Shown here one piece after another: positions 1 through 7,453 of a DNA stretch of 51,152 nucleotides. The notes under the pieces were generated by a model. It was not told the DNA's origin. It saw only the letters and a list, made by a program, of their open reading frames with translations, and ran no database searches. Positions within the stretch are counted from its first letter, which is position 1, and each line of letters starts with the position of its first letter. The stretch is from Marivivens sp. (lineage in GTDB: Bacteria; Pseudomonadota; Alphaproteobacteria; Rhodobacterales; Rhodobacteraceae): NCBI GenBank assembly GCA_024642115.1, contig JAHEBU010000014.1:1-51152 (forward strand), read 5' to 3'. The translations under genes were made by a program, and so were the position numbers.

Positions 1-252
1 TGGGCTCTAACCTGCCGTTCGCCGCCTGTGCGCCATTTGCTGAAAAGGGGCGGCTGGCCAGCGGGATGCGCAGGCCAAAGGCCGATCTGGCTGCGCGACC
101 TGATCTGTCCTGCGTGGGTATTGGCCATATAGTTAGCGACGTTTGTCTCGTCAGACTCTCGCCACCCTGTGATGTCTGTGTCTCGCATCATTTAGTGCAA
201 CGGTGTGGGACCCGTCCCGTTTGTTTCGGGGGGGCACCGGCATGGCCGGGGG
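1..252. other. Left edge, no gene recognised
   Basis: No convincing coding region on either strand. The only open frame here is Arg/Pro/Cys-rich and lies partly antisense to the next gene, so I treat it as chance. The stretch has no clear hairpin plus T-run. It may hold the promoter of a gene beyond the left edge. Confidence 0.5.
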
Positions 253-513
253 TCAGCCGATCATGTCCTCGTCCCCGTCAACGGCGGGGCGCAGACGGTA
301 GACCCCTTCGGGTAGGTCCAGCGCTGCCTCGAGGTCGCGCAACTGGATCAGCGACAGGGTGATCTTCATCACCTGATCGGTCCGGGCGTCGTATTGTTCG
401 AGGGTCACGCAATCCTCGAAGGCGTTGATCGTGATGTCCTCGGTCAGGGGGGCTGCCCCTTCGTCGACCAGGGTCACCACGGTCGCGTCAAAGTCGTGTT
501 CTATGGTAAACAT
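253..513 (-). CDS. Small acidic protein of unknown function
   Basis: An 86-residue soluble, acidic protein (MFTIEHDFDATVVTLVDEG...) with alternating beta-like segments and no signal peptide, membrane segment or cysteine. I do not recognise the family. The composition and clean start/stop look like a real small gene. A GGTGGAGG stretch lies just before the ATG, closer than usual, so the exact start is not certain. It is divergent from the M48 lipoprotein gene, with about 160 bp between the two starts. Confidence 0.6.
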   Translation of the reverse strand: MFTIEHDFDATVVTLVDEGAAPLTEDITINAFEDCVTLEQYDARTDQVMKITLSLIQLRDLEAALDLPEGVYRLRPAVDGDEDMIG

Positions 514-671
514 GCCTCCACCCTATCCCAGCCAATGTGGTGTGCAAGGGGCGGGCGGGCGCGGCGGCCACCGCGATCTATTGCCGATTGCGTGAACCGG
601 GCGGTTTGTGGCTGGCGATGCCGGGTCAGCCTGCTAGAACCGGGACAGGTCCCTGTCGGAAAGCCCTGCCG

Positions 672-1403
672 ATGCGTCTTTACCCCGCCTTTGCCGTTCT
701 GATTGCCGCGACGTTGGCCGCCTGCGCCCCGTCGTCGGTGGTTCCCGTCCCGCCTGACGGGACCAGTCCGGCGGCCTTGTCCATCGTGGCGGGCAGCCGC
801 CCCAGCGCCCGGTCAGCGGTGGATATGTTCGTCATGGTGGTCCAGACCGTCGAACCCGTGGCCGAGCGCGAGTGCCATCGCCGCGCCCCCACCGCAAACT
901 GCAATTTCCTGATCGTTGTGGACGACAACCCGCGACAGCCGCCCAATGCTTTTCAGACCGTCGACAAATCCGGCCGCCCGATCCTGGCCTTTACCCTGGC
1001 CCTGCTGGCCGAGGTGCAGAACCCCGATGAGCTGGCCTTTGTCATGAGCCACGAGGTATCGCATCACATCCTCGGCCATCTGGAGCGCCAGCGCGAAAAT
1101 GCCACCATTGGCGCTGCTGTCTTTGGCCAGTTGGCAGGCGCTTCGGGCACGGCCTCGCCCGAGGCGGTTCAGGCCGCCCAACGGTTGGGCGCCGCCGTGG
1201 GCGCGCGCACCTATTCCAAGGAGTTCGAGCTGGAGGCGGATGCCCTTGGCACCGTCATCGCCTATCGCGCAGGGTTCGATCCGGTGCATGGCGCCGAATT
1301 CTTTGACCGTATCCCCGATCCGGGCAACAGTTTCCTGAGCACCCACCCCGCCAATGCCGACCGTGTGGCCCTTGTCCGCCGGATCGCGGCCGGTCTGCGC
1401 TAG
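672..1403 (+). CDS. M48-family metalloprotease lipoprotein
   Basis: 243 residues. I chose the ATG at 672 rather than an upstream in-frame start at 537 because MRLYPAFAVLIAATLAAC forms a lipoprotein signal with the lipobox LAAC, so the mature protein should be anchored in the envelope. The zinc motif is H127-E-V-S-H131, and a downstream ELEAD supplies the usual third ligand (ExxxD) of M48 peptidases. Family members act as envelope quality-control proteases, as BepA and LoiP do. The stop overlaps that of the convergent hemolysin-III-like gene by 4 bp (CTAG shared), so the pair has no room for a terminator. The substrate cannot be inferred. Confidence 0.85.
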   Translation: MRLYPAFAVLIAATLAACAPSSVVPVPPDGTSPAALSIVAGSRPSARSAVDMFVMVVQTVEPVAERECHRRAPTANCNFLIVVDDNPRQPPNAFQTVDKSGRPILAFTLALLAEVQNPDELAFVMSHEVSHHILGHLERQRENATIGAAVFGQLAGASGTASPEAVQAAQRLGAAVGARTYSKEFELEADALGTVIAYRAGFDPVHGAEFFDRIPDPGNSFLSTHPANADRVALVRRIAAGLR

Positions 1404-2059
1404 GCCGCAAAAACACCCAGGCTAATGGCCGCGAAAAAGCAGCCCGACGCTGCCAGAACGAACCCATGCCAGATCGCATTGGCGAATTTCAGGCTTTCCC
1501 AGCTGAAAAATACCGTTCCTGCCGAATAAAGCAGCCCACCCACCGCGATCAGCACTGTGGCCGTGATCGGCAGGATCGGCGCCAGCGACCAGATCAGCGT
1601 GACGCTCGCCCAGCCCAAAAGCAGGTAGAGCGCTGTCCCCCAATGCCCCGGCGTCTTCCAGAAGAACAGTTTGGCCACCATCCCCAGAACTGCCAGTGTC
1701 CAGACCACCGCCAGCACCGCATAGGCAAAGGCCGATCCGATCATCACGACCAGTGGGGTGTAGGTTCCCGCGATCTTGAGGTAGATGGCCGCGTGGTCCA
1801 GCCTGCGCAGCGGGGCGCGCAGCCGCTCCCACGGGGTAAAGTGATAGGCCGACGAGGCCAGAAAGCTGAATATGAGCGCCCCGCCATAGATCGACAGCGC
1901 CGCCACCGTCCCGCCCGACGCTTCCAGCGCGGCATAGGTGGTCAGCAGGACCGTCCCGGTGATCGCCAACGTCACCGCCAGACCGTGAATCACGCCATCG
2001 GCGATCCGTTCAGAGCGGGCGTAGGCGGGATAGGTATCGGTGGGTTGAGAGTCGGACAT
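1400..2059 (-). CDS. Hemolysin III / TrhA-like (PAQR-fold) membrane protein
   Basis: 219 residues with about seven predicted membrane segments from residue 23 onward. Landmarks of the hemolysin-III/PAQR superfamily are present: SSAYHFTPW near residue 70, LDHAAIYLKIAGTYTPL after it, and IWHGFVL near the C-terminus, giving the Ser/Asp/His set that binds a metal in PAQR proteins. Bacterial members have been linked to membrane fluidity homeostasis rather than true haemolysis. No strong ribosome binding site is visible before this ATG; an 11-bp palindrome CTAATAATTAG lies at 2062-2072, immediately upstream of the start, and may be regulatory. Confidence 0.85.
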   Translation of the reverse strand: MSDSQPTDTYPAYARSERIADGVIHGLAVTLAITGTVLLTTYAALEASGGTVAALSIYGGALIFSFLASSAYHFTPWERLRAPLRRLDHAAIYLKIAGTYTPLVVMIGSAFAYAVLAVVWTLAVLGMVAKLFFWKTPGHWGTALYLLLGWASVTLIWSLAPILPITATVLIAVGGLLYSAGTVFFSWESLKFANAIWHGFVLAASGCFFAAISLGVFAA

Positions 2060-2170
2060 GGCTAATAATTAGTCACGCCTCGCGAGCAGACAAATGTTCC
2101 GTTCCGTCACCCTCTTTTGGAAAATCGCGGGCCGGGCTAGCGTGGCATCGGGACAGCGGGGGAGAACCAT

Positions 2171-2533
2171 ATGCTGCGCGACCATTTGAACCGGATCAGG
2201 ATGCGGGCCGTCTGGTCCTGGGCCGGGTTTGTCCATGTCTGGCGCACCGAAGGGTCGCTGCATCAATGGGTCTGGGCGAACGTCGTCTGCCTGATTCTGA
2301 TGTTCCTGTTGCCGCTGAGTGGTGCAACGCGGGGCTTTTTGTTGATGGGCGGGATCATGGTGCTGGCCATGGAATGCGTGAACACGGCCATCGAGCGGGT
2401 GGTCGATGACATTTCCGAGGAAAAGCGCGACCGCGCCATGCAGGCCAAGGATGCAGGCAGTGCTGCCGTGGCGGTGACGGCGGTGGGCGTGGGCGTTGCC
2501 TGGGTGTGCGTGATCGTGGGGTTGATCCTTTAG
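2171..2533 (+). CDS. dgkA: Diacylglycerol kinase DgkA
   Basis: 120 residues, the normal size for the small integral-membrane diacylglycerol kinase that phosphorylates diacylglycerol with ATP to give phosphatidate. Three membrane segments are visible, with the family signature E-C-V-N-T-A-I-E-R-V-V-D after the first two. A GGGGGAG ribosome binding site lies about 7 bases before the ATG. The gene is monocistronic. Its place near the glycolipid operon (2963-6269) may be only coincidental, although both handle diacylglycerol. Confidence 0.93.
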   Translation: MLRDHLNRIRMRAVWSWAGFVHVWRTEGSLHQWVWANVVCLILMFLLPLSGATRGFLLMGGIMVLAMECVNTAIERVVDDISEEKRDRAMQAKDAGSAAVAVTAVGVGVAWVCVIVGLIL

Positions 2534-2597
2534 CGACCCGATCGCGCCCGCTCAAAGCCAAGATGGGACGCCGCAGCGGGGACAGCGCCCCCTGTAA

Positions 2598-2615
2598 GGT
2601 GGGTTTCAACCCACC
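2598..2615. repeat. Palindromic GGTGGGTT / AACCCACC element
   Basis: Perfect 8-bp stem around a TC loop, preceded by CTGTAA and followed by a C-run. A near copy (7-bp stem, flanked by CCTACGGG) lies at 44089-44106. The sequence resembles the GTAGGGTGGGT-type palindromes scattered between genes in many proteobacteria. It sits between dgkA and the DUF6455 gene and could also end the dgkA transcript. Confidence 0.55.
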
Positions 2616-2683
2616 CCCCGATTTGATCCAGCGCAAGGATCGGCTGGTTGGCCTCTGGCATCTTTGGGCCAAAGGAGCCTGCA

Positions 2684-2950
2684 ATGACCAAAACCAACCA
2701 GACCAAATCTACCACCTCTCATACCACGGTTGACCCGTTCTGGTTGACCGTTGACCTGACCCGCGCCAGTGCGGCCACCCTTGCGATGGCAGTTCAGGAC
2801 GGGCTGATCAGTCCTGCGGACTATGTCGCTGTGATGGACCTGTGCGGCGGGTGTGGCGCCGCCCGGACCTGTACCGGATGGCAAAGCCCGGCAGCCCCGC
2901 CGCCTGTCGCCTGTCCGAATGGTGCCCTGATCATGGAATTGATGGCCTGA
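2684..2950 (+). CDS. DUF6455-like small Cys-rich protein
   Basis: 88 residues from the ATG at 2684, supported by AAAGGAG about 7 bases upstream; an in-frame start 36 bases earlier has no such site. The C-terminal half holds MDLCGGCGAARTCTGW followed by a PPPVACPNG motif, i.e. C-x2-C-x5-C plus a fourth Cys. This matches the Cys arrangement I associate with DUF6455 proteins, which are small and common in Rhodobacteraceae. The cysteines suggest metal binding or redox chemistry, but no function is known to me. Confidence 0.7.
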   Translation: MTKTNQTKSTTSHTTVDPFWLTVDLTRASAATLAMAVQDGLISPADYVAVMDLCGGCGAARTCTGWQSPAAPPPVACPNGALIMELMA

Positions 2951-2962
2951 GCCGCCGCCGAT

Positions 2963-3646
2963 CTAGCGCACCCGCATCCCGCGCAGCGCCACGATCTGTC
3001 GGACCAGCGTTGTCCAGCCGACACTGCGCCCCATGTCGCCGATCATGCGGGCGTCGGCGGCCAGCCCCTTGCGCCAGCCCATCTTGGCCCCCTTGAGCGG
3101 GCTTTGCACGCCCTGCCAGCGCACCACGGACACCCGTGCCTGCTGGTCGATCAAAAGAGAGTTCAGAAACACCTCGAATCCGAAGCGGGGCAGCGACAAC
3201 AGCCGGTCGGTCTGCCCGTCCAGCAGCGCCTTGGGCAGCACCCGTTCGCCTGAGATGTAGTCGATCCCGATCCAGTGCCAGGGCCGGGGGGCATTGTCGC
3301 GCAGGCTGATGCTGATGTCGGCCATGCCCCCATGCACGGGCGCGATCAGTTGGCTGATGTGATCGGCGGTCAGCCCGACAAGGTCGGCATCGACAAGCAG
3401 CAGATCGGTCCCCTTGGCCGCCGCGATGCCTGCCACCAGCGCCGCCGTCTTGCCGCCGTTCTTGGGCATTTCGATCAGGGTCGCGCCGGGGATGCCGCGC
3501 ACCACCTCGACCGTGTTGTCGCGCGATCCGTCGTCGATCACCAGCACCTCGGCCAGGGCCGGGTGGCCCACCACGGCGGACAGGACCGCGCCGATCCGCG
3601 CCCCTTCGTTATAGGCGGGGATGATGCAGCTGACGGTGCGGGTCAC
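2963..3646 (-). CDS. GT2-family glycosyltransferase
   Basis: 227 residues from a GTG at 3646. The frame stays open far upstream, but the upstream part is Arg/His/Gly-rich nonsense antisense to nothing useful. The GTG overlaps the DedA stop as GTGA, fitting translational coupling. The protein opens with TVSCIIPAYNEGARIG, then VLVIDDGSRDNT and LLLVDADLVGL (the D-x-D metal/nucleotide-sugar site), the standard GT-A fold order. No membrane segment is seen. Last gene of the PlcP/GT21/DedA/GT2 operon, so it probably adds or extends a sugar on a lipid. The acceptor is unknown. Confidence 0.82.
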   Translation of the reverse strand: MTRTVSCIIPAYNEGARIGAVLSAVVGHPALAEVLVIDDGSRDNTVEVVRGIPGATLIEMPKNGGKTAALVAGIAAAKGTDLLLVDADLVGLTADHISQLIAPVHGGMADISISLRDNAPRPWHWIGIDYISGERVLPKALLDGQTDRLLSLPRFGFEVFLNSLLIDQQARVSVVRWQGVQSPLKGAKMGWRKGLAADARMIGDMGRSVGWTTLVRQIVALRGMRVR

Positions 3647-4233
3647 GGGTCGGTGCCTTCGGTCTTTTGGCCGCGCTGGTGGACCCACCAGCCGATGGCC
3701 GCCGCCACGATAGCGATCAGCAGGATCACCGACACCTTGCCGATATAGCCGTTGATGCTGGCATAGGCGTGCCCGATGGTATAGCCAATGACGCAGAAGA
3801 ACGCGGTTTTCGGAAGTGTTCCCAGTGTGTTGAACCACAGGAACTTGCCAAAGGGCATCTTGGCTGCCCCTGCGGCCAGCAGCACCACGAACCCCGCCGA
3901 ATGGGTGATTTTCCCAATGATGAGCGTGCGCCCGCCCTGTGCGCGGAAATGGTGGACCAGCTTGACCGTGCGCGCCCGGTCCATCCCCATCTTGCGTCGC
4001 CAGCGCAGCGGGATCCAGCGGTTGCCCGTCCGCCCGATCCAATACATGCCTCCGTCGCCGATCACGTCGCCCAGCACGCAGACCACATAGACCGCATAGA
4101 TGTTGAGATACCCCAACCGCGCGGCGTAGGACGCAATGACCGTCACGATCGGCCCTTCGAGGATGGACAGCGGGGCCAGCAGGACCAGTCCGTATGTCTC
4201 GATCAGGGTGGGCAGCGTTTCGGTGGAAATCAT
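3643..4233 (-). CDS. DedA/SNARE-associated-type membrane protein
   Basis: 196 residues from the ATG at 4233, which overlaps the upstream glycosyltransferase stop as ATGA. Four or more hydrophobic segments are seen, with the DedA-type stretch ISTETLPTLIETYGLVLLAPL at the start, a G-D-V-I-G-D re-entrant region near residue 55, and KITHSAGFVVLLAAGAAKMPFGKF further on. Characterised DedA proteins (for example UptA, PopT) flip undecaprenyl phosphate or phospholipids. In this operon a lipid-flipping role for glycolipid or its precursor is a reasonable inference but untested. Confidence 0.82.
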   Translation of the reverse strand: MISTETLPTLIETYGLVLLAPLSILEGPIVTVIASYAARLGYLNIYAVYVVCVLGDVIGDGGMYWIGRTGNRWIPLRWRRKMGMDRARTVKLVHHFRAQGGRTLIIGKITHSAGFVVLLAAGAAKMPFGKFLWFNTLGTLPKTAFFCVIGYTIGHAYASINGYIGKVSVILLIAIVAAAIGWWVHQRGQKTEGTDP

Positions 4234-5375
4234 CCGGGCGTGCCGCCGGGCTGTTCGTCGGCTTGGGTGATCTGGTCGGCGGTCATGGCGTTGCCCCGCC
4301 ATTCAAACCCCTTGCCCAGCCAGCCCATGACCCACAGCGGCGGGATCATCAGGTCGCGCAATACCCACATCGCCACGTCGCGCGCGGTGTGCGGCCAGCC
4401 TGCGGTGACGGCCAGCGCCCATTCAAGGCCATACCAGCCCATCATCATCAACAGGACCAGCGGGCCGGGGATCGCCCCCAGCAGCGCTAGCAGGATGGCG
4501 CACAGGATCGGGACGGTGCCGCCTGACAGGACCTCGACCGCATAGATGCCCGGAAAACCCATGCGCCGGACCCGCGCCCAGCGCACCTGCCGTTGCCAGA
4601 CCGAGGCAAAGGTGCGCGCCCCCAACGGCTGCGGCCAGGGGCTTTGCAGCACGCGGACGCGCAAGCCCTGCCGCCGCACCGCCTTGGTCGAGGCGACGTC
4701 TTCGGCCATTTCGCGGCCCAGTGTGACCAGCCCGCCTGCCTTGTCCAGCACGTCACGGTGCCAGAACAGGATCTTGCCTTGGGCAAAGCCCTGTCCGATT
4801 TCGTCCGCGAACAGTTGCAGCCGGTCCTGATAGGTGTTCAGAAACGCCGCCTCAAGTTCGGCCGCTGCCCCTTCGGGCCGGATGCCAGCGGGCGGCGAGG
4901 TGACAAGGCCGGTGCCGGGCGTCCAATGCCCCAGCAGGGTCTCAATATAATCGGGCGGCAACAGCACGTTGCTGTCGGCCATCAGCATCCAGTCGTATTT
5001 GGCGGCCTTCCAGCCCTTGACCAGATTGTTCAGCTTTGGATTGCCCGAGGGCCGCTCGTCGCCGATCAGAAGCCGGGCGTCGGCGTCCGGGCGGGCGGCG
5101 ATCAGGCGGCGGACGATGGGGACGATGGGGTCATCCTCGCGCGCGCAGCAGAACAGTATTTCGTGGGTTGGATAGGCGGAAAACGTCGTCTCGAGCGTTT
5201 CCTCGATGTGGTTTTCGATCCCGCAGACGGGCCGCAGGATCGTGACCCCCGGCAGGCCCGGCACGCCCAGCAGGCGGCGGCTGCGGTTCAGGCGCAGGAT
5301 GACGGAAAGCGTCGTGATCGCCTGAACCAGCACGGCAATGCCGGTGAACAGGCCCAGCAGGGGGACGAACGACAT
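4230..5375 (-). CDS. GT21-like (ceramide-glucosyltransferase-type) lipid glycosyltransferase
   Basis: 381 residues. An N-terminal membrane segment (about 5-28) is followed by a GT-A domain with VTILRPVCGIE, ILFCCAREDDP, GNPKLNNLVKGW, the D-x-D-like MADSN, a MAEDVASTKAV segment and the R-Q-V-R-W form of the (Q/R)XXRW motif, then two or three C-terminal membrane segments. This is the arrangement of glucosylceramide-synthase-like GT21 enzymes, which in Alphaproteobacteria include processive and diacylglycerol-directed transferases. The ATG directly abuts the stop of the PlcP-like gene, so the two are translated together. A diacylglycerol acceptor is inferred from that pairing; ceramide remains possible. 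Confidence 0.8.
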   Translation of the reverse strand: MSFVPLLGLFTGIAVLVQAITTLSVILRLNRSRRLLGVPGLPGVTILRPVCGIENHIEETLETTFSAYPTHEILFCCAREDDPIVPIVRRLIAARPDADARLLIGDERPSGNPKLNNLVKGWKAAKYDWMLMADSNVLLPPDYIETLLGHWTPGTGLVTSPPAGIRPEGAAAELEAAFLNTYQDRLQLFADEIGQGFAQGKILFWHRDVLDKAGGLVTLGREMAEDVASTKAVRRQGLRVRVLQSPWPQPLGARTFASVWQRQVRWARVRRMGFPGIYAVEVLSGGTVPILCAILLALLGAIPGPLVLLMMMGWYGLEWALAVTAGWPHTARDVAMWVLRDLMIPPLWVMGWLGKGFEWRGNAMTADQITQADEQPGGTPG

Positions 5376-6269
5376 TCAGTTGGCCAGCGCCAGCCCTTCC
5401 TCTTGGCCGATGTCCGGCGACATCGACCCGGAAACGGCATGCGGTTTGGCCCAGTCAATCAGGCTGAGCGATCCGTCCGCAGTTTCCGCGATAGCAGTCT
5501 GGTTTTCAACCCAGTCGCCGCAGTTGGCATAGGTGACCCCCAGATCACGGTGCAGGGCGGGCTGGTGGAAGTGGCCGCAGATGATTCCGTCTGCCCCGTG
5601 ACGCAGGGCGGCTGCGGCCAGCCGTTCCTCGAACCGGTCATGGCGGCGGATGCCGGCGTTGACAACGTTCACCATCTCTTCCAGCCCGTTCCAGTCAGGC
5701 CGCCCAAAGCGGCGCAACGCCATGTTCAGCCCGTGGTTCAGGTGGCGCACCCCGCTTTCCAGTTGCGCGCCGATATGGGCCAGCCACGGGGCACGGTCGG
5801 CGAACACATCGCAGCTGTCGCCGTGAATGACCAGATATCGCTGGCCGTCGGCTGCGGTATGGATGATCTTTTGCGCGATGGTGATGGCCCCGAAATGTTC
5901 GCCGTAGAACCGGTGAAACAAGGCGTCGTGGTTGCCCGGCAGGTACACGACCTGCGCGCCCTCGCGGTGCATGTCCAGCAGGGCCCGCACCACGTCGTCG
6001 TGGTCACGGGTCCAGTTCGGCCCCATCGGCCGCCAGGTGTCGAATACGTCGCCCACCAGATACAGCGTGTCGCAGCGGTGCGACCGCAGAAAGTCGATCA
6101 GGTCCTGCGTCCTGCAGCCCCGCGACCCCAGATGCAGGTCGGAAATGAACAGGCTGCGGAAATGCCGCGTGGCGTTCGCTGGCCGCATGGGCCGCCCAAC
6201 CGAAGGCAGCACGCTGGATGCAAACAAATCAAGCGCGGAGGGAGCCGTCTCTTTGGCGTTTATGGTCAT
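5376..6269 (-). CDS. plcP: PlcP-like calcineurin-type phosphoesterase
   Basis: 297 residues from the ATG at 6269, which has AGAAGA upstream; a GTG at 6296 lacks any ribosome binding site. Metallophosphoesterase motifs occur in order: SDLHLGS, GDVFDTW, GNHDALF, IHGDSCD and GHFHQP. Such proteins are usually labelled UDP-2,3-diacylglucosamine diphosphatase. In Sinorhizobium and roseobacters, however, a family member (PlcP) is a phosphate-starvation phospholipase C that releases diacylglycerol for glycolipid synthesis. Being first in an operon with a GT21-like glycosyltransferase favours PlcP over LpxH/LpxI function. The symbol is therefore my inference. Confidence 0.65.
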   Translation of the reverse strand: MTINAKETAPSALDLFASSVLPSVGRPMRPANATRHFRSLFISDLHLGSRGCRTQDLIDFLRSHRCDTLYLVGDVFDTWRPMGPNWTRDHDDVVRALLDMHREGAQVVYLPGNHDALFHRFYGEHFGAITIAQKIIHTAADGQRYLVIHGDSCDVFADRAPWLAHIGAQLESGVRHLNHGLNMALRRFGRPDWNGLEEMVNVVNAGIRRHDRFEERLAAAALRHGADGIICGHFHQPALHRDLGVTYANCGDWVENQTAIAETADGSLSLIDWAKPHAVSGSMSPDIGQEEGLALAN

Positions 6270-6480
6270 GATCTGTCTTCTCTGTCTCAAATTCACTGAG
6301 TCTGAGTTAGGTCAGGCCCGTCACGTTCGCTTCACGGTCGTATTACAAATTTGTAAGGCGGCCTGTTTTGCCGCGATCTATACCCACCATTGTAACGCTA
6401 ACAAGACCATGCTGCAAATGCAGAACCTTGGGCGGCAAAAATCGTTCCCTTGGCCGGGAAAACATCACGAATTTGGGGCC
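6270..6480. promoter_or_regulatory. Upstream region of the plcP operon with a 14-bp palindrome
   Basis: This 211-bp AT-richer gap must hold the operon promoter. TTACAAATTTGTAA at 6343-6356 is a perfect 14-bp palindrome, about 75 bp upstream of the ATG. At 6318-6335, CCGTCAC-GTTC-GCTTCAC has the 7+4+7 layout of a PHO box, but it matches the consensus poorly and lies on the strand opposite to the gene. No strong terminator for a left-going transcript is seen. Confidence 0.5.
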
Positions 6481-7452
6481 TTAGTCCCATAATTGCCTGA
6501 ACGTAGGGCTGGGCAGGTCGATCAGTCCGTCTTTGCTGCGCAGCAGAAACAGGGCGGGGATGTGCCGCGCCTCGGCCATGGCCATCCCTTTTTCCGGTCC
6601 CATGACGGTGAGCGCCGTGGCCCAGGCATCTGCCATCATGCAGTCGTCGCGCAGCACGGTGACCGAGACGATGGGGCTGTCCACAGGCGCCCCGGTGGCC
6701 GCGTCGATGGTGTGGCTGTAGCTGTGCCCGTCCGCCTGAAAAAAATGTCGATAGTCGCCCGAGGTGGCGACCGAACCGCCCCGCAGGGTCAGAATATCCC
6801 AGGCCTCGCGCCCGCCGGGGATCGGCGCCTCGATCGCGAGGGTCCAAGGCTGGCCGTCGGGGCGCACCCCACGCGCCCGCGCCTCGCCATCCAGCGTGAC
6901 CAGAAACCGGTCGATCCCGCAGGACATGAGGACCCGGGCGATCTGGTCCACCCCGTATCCCTTGGCGATGCCGGACAGGTCCACCGACACGCGCGCGGTC
7001 TTGCGCAGGGCAGGCGGGTCCAGCCGCGCCTGCAGATGCTGATAGCCCACCACGGCCTGACCCTGTGGGACCGTGCCTGTCCCGCCCTTGGGTCCAAAGC
7101 CCCACAGGTCCACCGCCCCGCCCACCGTCACATCGAACGCCCCGCCCGTGTCGCGGCTGATGGCCAAGGCTGAATGGACGACAAAGGCCAGATCGGCAGG
7201 CACCGCCACCCAGTCGCCGGGGTCGGTCCGGTTGAACCGGGACAGGGGCGAATCCGGCTTCCATGTGGACATGTGATCGTCCACCTGACCCACCGCGGCC
7301 TGAATCATCAGATCAAGCGGCAGGTCTGTCGCGTCTTCGGGCAATCCGCAGGCGACTGTCCATGTGGTCCCCATGGTCGGCCCGGAAAACCGGTGCAGGG
7401 TCAGCGGCTCGGGCGGCACCGGGCGAGGCCGCGATTTAAACAGGTTCAGCAT
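6481..7452 (-). CDS. apbE: FAD:protein FMN transferase ApbE
   Basis: 323 residues from the ATG at 7452, one base after the stop of the reductase gene; the frame extends upstream but only inside that gene. Family landmarks: GPTMGTTWTV, FDVTVGGAVDLWGFGP, VDLSGIAKGYGVD, ATSGDYRHFF, YSHTIDAATG and MMADAWATALTVMG. ApbE links FMN to a Thr or Ser of a target protein by a phosphodiester bond using FAD. Oddly, the N-terminus MLNLFKSRPRPVPPEP has no recognisable signal peptide or lipobox, although most ApbE proteins are exported. The likely target is the DUF2271 protein two genes upstream. Confidence 0.92.
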   Translation of the reverse strand: MLNLFKSRPRPVPPEPLTLHRFSGPTMGTTWTVACGLPEDATDLPLDLMIQAAVGQVDDHMSTWKPDSPLSRFNRTDPGDWVAVPADLAFVVHSALAISRDTGGAFDVTVGGAVDLWGFGPKGGTGTVPQGQAVVGYQHLQARLDPPALRKTARVSVDLSGIAKGYGVDQIARVLMSCGIDRFLVTLDGEARARGVRPDGQPWTLAIEAPIPGGREAWDILTLRGGSVATSGDYRHFFQADGHSYSHTIDAATGAPVDSPIVSVTVLRDDCMMADAWATALTVMGPEKGMAMAEARHIPALFLLRSKDGLIDLPSPTFRQLWD

Positions 7453-7453
7453 C

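Noticed and set aside
3647-4042. A longer version of the GT2 glycosyltransferase
   Set aside because: The added 132 residues are compositionally odd and lie inside the DedA gene. The GTGA overlap start gives a normal GT2 N-terminus.
4593-6299. A 568-codon plus-strand frame across the glycosyltransferase and phosphoesterase genes
   Set aside because: Both minus-strand genes show complete catalytic motifs and coupled starts, so the antisense frame is a shadow.
6318-6335. PHO box for the plcP operon
   Set aside because: The 7+4+7 layout is present but the second half matches only 4 of 7 bases and the orientation is opposite to the gene, so it is noted in the region entry and not called as a site.
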